DNA from: Magnetospirillum sulfuroxidans | GTDB lineage: Bacteria > Pseudomonadota > Alphaproteobacteria > Rhodospirillales > Magnetospirillaceae | Assembly: GCF_018224925.1 (NCBI RefSeq) | Contig: NZ_JAGTUF010000001.1 | Span: forward strand, 434,001 to 498,000 | DNA: 64,000 bases | Reading direction: 5' to 3' | Shown here: positions 58,701-64,000 of the stretch, in pieces | How the letters are laid out: each line of letters begins with the position of its first letter | Numbering within the stretch: position 1 is the stretch's first letter | Made by a program: the position numbers and the translations under genes | The notes under the pieces: model-generated | Databases searched by the model: none | What the model saw: the letters and a program-made list of their open reading frames with translations, nothing else | Told to the model about the DNA's origin: nothing

Positions 58701-59248
58701 AAAGCCTGCGTCGTCTGGGCGTGCTTAAAATATCGGAACTGGCCAAGCATCTGCAAGCCGGCGGTAAAAGCCGGGTCAAGCTGGCCGGTTCCATGCTGTC
58801 GAAGCAGGAACGCACCTCGGCCAAGGGCAGTCGTTACGCCTTCGTTACGGCTTCCGATTCATCGGGAATGTATGAAGTCACCTGTTTTTCCGAAGTCTTG
58901 GCGGCATCGCGGGAAATTCTTGATGCCGGCGGGCCGCTGCTGTTCGACGTTGACGCCCGCCTGGAAGAAGAACAATTGCGCCTGACCTGTCAGCGCATCG
59001 CCTCGCTGGACCAAGAAGCGGCCAAAGCCGCTGCCGGCGTGCGTATCTTTATCCGTGACGAGGCGCCGATCCCGGCCTTGGTGCAATTGGTCGCCAAGGA
59101 AGCCAAAGGCCGCAACCGCGTTTCCATCGTTTCGCAATTGGGAACGCGTGAGGTCGAGGTCGGCCTGCGCAACACCATCACACTCAGCCCCGGCTTCATG
59201 GGGGCGCTGCGGTCGGTTTCCGGCGTGGTCGAGGTGGAAGAAATCTAG
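55784..59248 (+). CDS. dnaE: DNA polymerase III alpha subunit
   Basis: A 1154-residue replicative polymerase of the DnaE1 type. It starts with the PHP domain (FVHLRTHTAYSLSEGAIK), has the catalytic PDFDIDF near residues 411-417, the GPGRGSGAGS palm segment, and the C-terminal OB-fold (LAGSMLSKQERTSAKGSRYAF). Downstream of lolD with almost no gap, the usual order in alphaproteobacteria. Its end overlaps the convergent SprA-related gene by 4 bp. Confidence 0.97.
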   Translation: MPIHADFVHLRTHTAYSLSEGAIKLKQLVKLCETQMMPAIGIADTGNLFGALEFSSSCADAGIQPIIGCQVAIRREGEAPTRDGRRPDPDWLVLLCQNEGGYANLLKLVSKAYLETDAGETPQVTLHDLETRSDGLIVLTGGPGGPINRLLVDGLADKAEILLVRLAQAFPGRTYVELQRHGEDNEDRAEPGLVDFAYKHDLPLLATNEPFFADRAMYEAHDALICIAEGAYVAQDERRRLTPEHYFKSPAEMRALFADLPEACDNTLVVAKRCAFMVSKRKPILPPFRMDGLTEADVLRQKCWEGLAQRLEKHVFQPGMTEEEKEHAARPYRERIDYEIGVIEQMGFPGYFLIVSDFIQWSKAHDIPVGPGRGSGAGSAVAWALTITDLDPLRWGLLFERFLNPERVSMPDFDIDFCQDRREETIRYVQEKYGYHQVAQIITFGKLQARAVLRDVGRVLQMPYGQVDRICKMVPNNPASPVTLEQALDIEPLLKEARERDEAVAHLLDMGMKLEGLYRHASTHAAGVVIGDRSLDELVPLYRDPRSDMPVTQFNMKWVEAAGLVKFDFLGLKTLTVMITAIKHIKKTKGLDVDLSALPLDDPLTYELLTRGDAAGVFQLESSGMRDVLRKMRPNRLEDLIAVVALYRPGPMDQIPRYIACKHGLEQPDYMHPLLEPILKETFGIMVYQEQVMQIAQVLSGYSLGGADLLRRAMGKKIKEEMEAQRKAFVDGAVARAVDGDQASMIFDKVAKFAEYGFNKSHAAAYALIAYQTAWLKANHPAEFMAATMTYEMSNTDKLNSFRQELDRLKIKLLPPDINKSQPTFSVEKLVDGSHAVRYALAALKNVGEGACRSIVEERDRAGAYKDLFDFARRLDTKQLNRRQMENMVRAGVFDSVEKNRGKVFKNCEGLLRYGANEAEQRQSSQMSLLGGNVAPPPKLENASDWSPHEKLTQEFDAIGFYLSAHPLDAFTKSLRRLGVLKISELAKHLQAGGKSRVKLAGSMLSKQERTSAKGSRYAFVTASDSSGMYEVTCFSEVLAASREILDAGGPLLFDVDARLEEEQLRLTCQRIASLDQEAAKAAAGVRIFIRDEAPIPALVQLVAKEAKGRNRVSIVSQLGTREVEVGLRNTITLSPGFMGALRSVSGVVEVEEI

Positions 59249-59769
59249 CCGCTGAAATCGTAAAGCCCGCCGTGATCGTCGCGGCTGCCGGCTTGGGCGT
59301 AAGCCTCGACCGCTTTGCGATGGGCCTGGGCGGCGGCGGAAAAATCAGCGGAAGAAGGGGTGGAGACCGAGGTGGCGGCGGCGGCGATGGCCTTATGCGC
59401 CCGGGCGGCGTCTTCATCTGAAGTATTGGCGGGCACGCCGACATCAACCTTACCGGCGACGGCATAGAACTTACCGTCCGGGCCTTGCACATATTGATAT
59501 TGCGGCGCCCCGCCATAGGCGCCGGCGACGGCGGCATGCTTGCGTTCCTCGGCCTTAACCGCGCGGTCGGCACTTTGCAATTGCTTGAGATTTTGCCGTT
59601 CGCTCTGGCTCAGATCCTTTTCGCCGGCGGCTTGCGTCCCGGCTTGACTGAGCGGGGTGGTGAGAACGCGCGAAATCTTTTGCCCGGCCTCGTCCACGGA
59701 ACCGGGCATGACAGTGACCACACGGGCCGGTCCATGGGGCGTCGCAATGACGCTGCCGATGGAAGACAT
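59245..59769 (-). CDS. SprA-related (CJM1_0395-type) putative metalloprotease, degenerate active site
   Basis: A 174-residue protein matching the SprA-related family: the SERQNLKQLQSADRAVKAEERKH segment, then AAVAGAYGGAPQYQYVQGPDGKFYAVAGKVDV, and an alanine-rich helical tail. The family normally has an HExxH zinc motif at this place; here it reads EERKH (Glu74-His78), so the first His is lost and catalysis is unlikely. No signal peptide is seen. Family call from memory of the pattern. Confidence 0.75.
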   Translation of the reverse strand: MSSIGSVIATPHGPARVVTVMPGSVDEAGQKISRVLTTPLSQAGTQAAGEKDLSQSERQNLKQLQSADRAVKAEERKHAAVAGAYGGAPQYQYVQGPDGKFYAVAGKVDVGVPANTSDEDAARAHKAIAAAATSVSTPSSADFSAAAQAHRKAVEAYAQAGSRDDHGGLYDFSG

Positions 59770-59895
59770 CTCATCTCCAGCGTTGGTTGACGATCATCAT
59801 AACCCAATTTCCGCGTAAGTGATATCCGGGGCTGTAACACGCTGCTTTTCAGTGTCATCATATTGAAAAATCATAAGTAAACAGAGGAGAGCCCC

Positions 59896-60081
59896 ATGAA
59901 AGCATCCCCCATTATCCTTGCCCCCAATGGCTTCCCCTGGCGGGCCGCTGTGGTCGGTGTCGCCGTCATCGTGGGCGGCATTGTCGGCGGCACGATCCTT
60001 TTCCCCAATGCGGCCATTGGCGGAGTTTTCATCGTTACCGCTTTGGTCGGCATTGCCGCCTTTGCCGGCAGTTTGGGCTGA
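59896..60081 (+). CDS. Small two-helix membrane protein
   Basis: A 61-residue protein with two hydrophobic segments (about 17-34 and 40-58) rich in Gly, Ile, Val and Ala. GAGGAGAGCCCC gives a convincing ribosome-binding site. No family is recognised. It is 103 bp before the GH17 gene on the same strand. Confidence 0.6.
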   Translation: MKASPIILAPNGFPWRAAVVGVAVIVGGIVGGTILFPNAAIGGVFIVTALVGIAAFAGSLG

Positions 60082-60184
60082 TCATTCTGATTGCCGCGAT
60101 TGACGGGGGCGGCGGCTAAGCCTATTGAAGAAGCCGCTATTGGCGGCCAATTGCGGCCGTCCAGAACCGGAACGAGTTCTTCTC

Positions 60185-61882
60185 ATGCGCTTGCCGCTGG
60201 CCCTGATCGCCGTTGTCGTTACCGCCCTTGTCAGCTTTGCCGGTTGGTGGTGGTTCAATCGTCCGATCCCAGTGGGCTTGACCTTTGACGAGCCGTTTCC
60301 ATCGGTCTCGTTCGCGTCGTTCCGGCGCGGGCAAAGCCCGATCACGGGCGATTACCCGCCGCCGGCTCAGGTCGAGGAAGACCTTAAAAGTCTGGTGGGG
60401 GTGACCAAGGGAATCCGCACCTATACCAGCCGCGAAGGCATGGACGTGCTGCCGGCCTTGGCCCGCAAGCATGGCATCGAGGTTACCCATTCGGCATGGC
60501 TGGGCAAAAAGACGGACATCAACGCCAAGGAAGTGCAGGCGCTGATCAAGGCCGCCAATGCCAACCCGGACGTGATCAAGCGGGTCATTGTCGGCAACGA
60601 GGTGTTGTTGCGTCAGGACCTGACGCCGGAACAGCTGATCGCCTATATCCGTCAGGTCAAGGCGGCGGTGAAGCAGCCTGTGTCCTATGCCGATGTCTGG
60701 GCGTTCTATCTGCGCTATCCGCAAGTGGCCGACGAGGTGGATTACATCACCATCCACATTCTGCCCTATTGGGAAGACGAGCCGGTTGGAGTCGAGCAAT
60801 CGGCCGAACACATCGTCAAAATCTACCGGATGATTCAGGCGAAATTCCCCGGCAAACCGATCTTGATTGGCGAAGCCGGTTGGCCGACCAAGGGTCGCAA
60901 TCGCGGACCCGCGGCGGTGAATATGGAAAATGCCGCTTTCTTCGTTCGGACCCTGGCCAAAGTGTCGAAAGAAAACGGCTTTGATTACAATGTCGTCGAG
61001 GCTTTCGATCAACCCTGGAAAGCCAAGCTGGAAGGGACCGTCGGTGCCTTTTGGGGGGTGGTCGATACCCATCGCGACGTCAAGTTCGGCATGTCCGGCC
61101 CGATCCAGGCCAATCCCAACTGGTTGATCCATGCCCTGGCCGCGGTGGTGGCGGGATCAGCGGCAGCGCTGTTTTTCCTGCGCCAAGCCGAGGCTTATTC
61201 CGCGGGCCGCATTATCGTGCTGGCGATCTTGGCTCAAGTTCTGGCCACCGCGCTGGTTTGGCAAGCCCTGAACGCGTGGTGGATCGCCTATAGCTTGTTT
61301 CAGGATGGCTGGGCGCTGGCGCGGATCGTCTTGCAGGCGGTTTTCGCCTGGCTGATTTTCCAGACAGCCGCCCTGGGTTTGCGTCAAGACGCCGGGGCGC
61401 AGCCCAATCGCTGGGGCGAGCGTCTGACCATCGTCTATGCGGGCTGCGCCTGGGCGATCAGCATGTTGCTGCTGTTCAACGGTCGCTATCGCGATATTCC
61501 CAATCTGGAATTCCTGGTCCCGTGTGTCGGTCTGACCGCCTGGGGGCTGATCCGCATGGGGGTTCAGGGCAAGGGCTGGGCCGAGGCGTTCGCTGTCGGC
61601 CATCTGTTCGCCGGCGCCACCCCGGCGCAATTGGGACCGGCCAAGGAAATGACCATCGGCCTGTGGATCGCCGCCGCCGCCGCGCCGCTGTCGGAAGCCG
61701 TCGCCCTGTATATGGGGGAAGACTTCCAAACCATGCATCCCGACCTGGATCAGCAAATTCCGCTGTTAGCGAATATCGCTGTGGCCAATGGCGAGATGCT
61801 GGTTTGGATGGCCATGGTGATGATTATGTCCATTCCCTTCCTGGCGGAATGGATGCTGGCCAAGAAGGGAAGGGCCGCTTAG
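60185..61882 (+). CDS. GH17-type beta-1,3-glucanase/glucanosyltransferase with C-terminal membrane domain
   Basis: A 565-residue membrane protein. A signal-anchor helix (3-24) leads to a glycoside hydrolase family 17 domain (about 30-325). Predicted acid/base Glu139 in VGNEVLLRQ and nucleophile Glu230 in IGEAGWPT are both present. The C-terminal 240 residues contain seven to eight hydrophobic helices. Similar proteins occur with beta-glucan synthases. No glycosyltransferase lies next to it here. The ATG at 60185 has only a weak site; a TTG at 60125 would add 20 residues. Role in cell-envelope or exported glucan is inferred. Confidence 0.85.
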   Translation: MRLPLALIAVVVTALVSFAGWWWFNRPIPVGLTFDEPFPSVSFASFRRGQSPITGDYPPPAQVEEDLKSLVGVTKGIRTYTSREGMDVLPALARKHGIEVTHSAWLGKKTDINAKEVQALIKAANANPDVIKRVIVGNEVLLRQDLTPEQLIAYIRQVKAAVKQPVSYADVWAFYLRYPQVADEVDYITIHILPYWEDEPVGVEQSAEHIVKIYRMIQAKFPGKPILIGEAGWPTKGRNRGPAAVNMENAAFFVRTLAKVSKENGFDYNVVEAFDQPWKAKLEGTVGAFWGVVDTHRDVKFGMSGPIQANPNWLIHALAAVVAGSAAALFFLRQAEAYSAGRIIVLAILAQVLATALVWQALNAWWIAYSLFQDGWALARIVLQAVFAWLIFQTAALGLRQDAGAQPNRWGERLTIVYAGCAWAISMLLLFNGRYRDIPNLEFLVPCVGLTAWGLIRMGVQGKGWAEAFAVGHLFAGATPAQLGPAKEMTIGLWIAAAAAPLSEAVALYMGEDFQTMHPDLDQQIPLLANIAVANGEMLVWMAMVMIMSIPFLAEWMLAKKGRAA

Positions 61883-62376
61883 CGGCACTCTCCCTTCGAA
61901 CCTTCGGCGCAAACCCGGCCATCGATCCAGATGGCGCCGCTGAGATTGGCGGCCATCCATAGCACGCGGGTGATGTTGGCGCCTTTGAGGTTGGCGCCGG
62001 ATAGGTTGGCGTCAAGGAAGTTGACGCCTTCCAGATTGGCCCCTTCCAGATTGGCCCCGACCAGATTGACCGCATGCATGTGAGAACCGGAGAAATCCAC
62101 GTTCTTGAGCGTAGCCTTTTGAAAATTGGCCAGTTGCATGTGCGAGCCGGACAGGTTGGCGCCAGTCAGATCGGCTTCGTCCAGGCGGGTGGCCATGAAC
62201 TGACCATCGTGCAGATCGATCCCCGGTGCTTTCAGCTTGCGCAATTCGGCCCAGCCACAATTCGCTTCGGGCACCAATTGACAGCTTGGGTTGACATTCT
62301 CCTTGTCATTGGCCCAAGCGGATGTCGCGATCAAAGAAAATAGCACGGTAAAGAGTGGATTGATGCGCAAGACCAT
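61879..62376 (-). CDS. Exported pentapeptide-repeat protein
   Basis: A 165-residue protein with a signal peptide (residues 1-22, ending SAWAND) and about 14 A(N/D)LXX-like repeats that should fold as a right-handed beta-helix (ADLTGANLSG, ANLEGANLEG, ANLSGANLKG). Four cysteines flank the repeats, two before (CQLVPEANC) and two after (VCAEGSKGEC), which may form disulphides. The ATG at 62376 has a strong AGGAGGAT site. It meets the GH17 gene tail to tail with overlapping stops. No function is assigned. Confidence 0.88.
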   Translation of the reverse strand: MVLRINPLFTVLFSLIATSAWANDKENVNPSCQLVPEANCGWAELRKLKAPGIDLHDGQFMATRLDEADLTGANLSGSHMQLANFQKATLKNVDFSGSHMHAVNLVGANLEGANLEGVNFLDANLSGANLKGANITRVLWMAANLSGAIWIDGRVCAEGSKGECR

Positions 62377-62395
62377 ATCCTCCTGATATTCACCC

Positions 62396-62419
62396 ATTCG
62401 CATAAAAGAATATGCGAAT
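62396..62419 (-). promoter_or_regulatory. Perfect inverted repeat just upstream of the pentapeptide-repeat gene
   Basis: ATTCGCATA and TATGCGAAT are 9-bp perfect arms with a 6-nt spacer, 20 bp before the start codon. The position and AT-rich sequence suit an operator; a leader hairpin is also possible. Confidence 0.5.
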
Positions 62420-62446
62420 AAATGGTGTGGAATATGGCCATAATAA

Positions 62447-62478
62447 CCAAGGTCAATGTTGGACGGTATTGACCTTGG
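62447..62478 (-). repeat. 11-bp inverted repeat below hemB
   Basis: CCAAGGTCAAT and ATTGACCTTGG flank a 10-nt loop, 21 bp after the hemB stop on the minus strand. It may end hemB transcription (followed by TTATTATGG) or be an operator for the pentapeptide gene. TATGGCCATA next to it is a third palindrome. Confidence 0.55.
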
Positions 62479-62499
62479 CTAATAACGGGAAATAAATGT

Positions 62500-63555
<1,056 letters not shown>

Positions 63556-63593
63556 CTATATCGCCAAGTGAACAATCCTACATCAAAGACGAA

Positions 63594-63619
63594 GGGCCGG
63601 CCCTTTTCAAGGCCGGCCC
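63594..63619 (-). terminator. Intrinsic terminator after metY-like gene
   Basis: GGGCCGGCC (63594-63602) pairs with GGCCGGCCC (63611-63619) over an 8-nt loop. On the minus strand it follows the metY stop by 21 bp and is succeeded by TTCGTCTTTG. Confidence 0.75.
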
Positions 63620-63640
63620 CGTACTGGCGGTTATCGTGGT

Positions 63641-64000
63641 TCAGGCGGCGTCCAGCGCCTGGCTTAGATCGGCCAGGATATCGTCCATGTGTTCAAGGCC
63701 GATGGACAGCCGCACATAACCGGGGGTCACCCCGGTGGCCAGCTTATCGGCATCGGAAAGCTGGGAATGGGTGGTGCTGGCCGGATGAATTGCCAACGAG
63801 CGGGAATCACCAATGTTGGCGACGTGGTAGAACATTTCCAGTTTGTTGATGAAGCGCTTGCCGGCCTCGGCCCCGCCCTTGAGTTCAAAGCCGAGCAGGG
63901 CGCCATAGCCATGCTTGAGGATCGCATTGGCACGGCGGCGGCTTTCCCCCTGCATGGCGCCGGGATAGATCACCTTTTCCACCTTGGGATGCTTGGCCAG
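63641..64000 (-). CDS. O-acetyl/O-succinylhomoserine sulfhydrylase, C-terminal part
   Basis: The frame is open to the window edge, so only the last 119 residues are visible. They match the C-terminal domain of Cys/Met-metabolism PLP enzymes: GALLGFELKGGAEAGKRFINKLEMFYHVANIGDSRSLAIHPASTTHSQL, then GVTPGYVRLSIGLEHMDDILADL. The FYHVANIGDSRSL stretch favours O-acetylhomoserine sulfhydrylase (MetY) over cystathionine lyases. The PLP lysine is outside the window, so the exact enzyme is not fixed. Confidence 0.85.
   Translation of the reverse strand: MAKHPKVEKVIYPGAMQGESRRRANAILKHGYGALLGFELKGGAEAGKRFINKLEMFYHVANIGDSRSLAIHPASTTHSQLSDADKLATGVTPGYVRLSIGLEHMDDILADLSQALDAA

Overview
The window is about 64 kb of GC-rich, densely packed chromosome from an alphaproteobacterium, most likely a Rhodospirillaceae member close to Magnetospirillum (inference from gene content, not from a search). 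Supporting signs are the alphaproteobacterial blocks yajC-secD-secF, pcm-tolC-popZ-valS, rpoZ-rsh-pdxJ-lepB-rnc-era-recO-parC and lolCE-lolD-dnaE, a short prolyl-tRNA synthetase, and a set of genes for microaerobic/anaerobic life (fixABCX, a pyruvate:acceptor oxidoreductase operon, NnrS, a HybE-like hydrogenase chaperone, hemerythrin). I see no insertion sequence, prophage, CRISPR array or rRNA operon. The window looks like core chromosome with a few accessory genes.

Layout. 1-4310: partial AAA ATPase facing left, then yajC-secD-secF and a Mth938-like gene. 4297-9863: HybE-like/mobA pair, fbp, ZntB-like transporter, Na+/Ca2+ exchanger-like protein and NnrS with a perfect FNR-type box. 9930-20178: lipoprotein, fixABCX, a convergent Sel1-repeat/trypsin-like protease, then the leftward porG-porA-porB plus GltD-like/ferredoxin fusion operon. 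20276-20494: tRNA-Asn and tRNA-Cys. 20709-26593: pcm, tolC, popZ, valS, each followed by a clear intrinsic terminator. 26714-30356: diguanylate cyclase, hemerythrin, family-5 uracil-DNA glycosylase and a NYN nuclease. 30535-39653: housekeeping block from rpoZ to parC. 39751-42988: a TRAP transporter split into two convergent units. 43099-46287: Bpt, RDD protein, motB, motA. 46506-51706: flavin reductase, threonine deaminase, penicillin acylase-like hydrolase, methylmalonyl-CoA epimerase, 3-methyladenine glycosylase. 52007-59769: small exported protein, proS, lolCE, lolD, dnaE and a SprA-related protein. 59896-64000: small membrane protein, GH17 membrane protein, pentapeptide-repeat protein, hemB and the 3' part of a metY-like gene.

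How the genes work together. Two systems that make low-potential reductant lie within 10 kb: fixABCX (electron-bifurcating ETF feeding ferredoxin/nitrogenase) and a PorGAB-type 2-oxoacid oxidoreductase whose fourth gene joins a GltD-like NAD(P)H/FAD module to a two-cluster ferredoxin. This is the most distinctive metabolic feature. The most interesting non-coding signals are the FNR-type box before nnrS, a perfect GntR/FadR-type palindrome before the TRAP binding-protein gene, a 16-bp palindrome just below the motA promoter, and two perfect inverted repeats packed between hemB and the pentapeptide-repeat gene. No clearly new multi-gene defence or mobile system was found. Start codons were corrected by hand from ribosome-binding sites and domain starts; alternatives are given where they matter.
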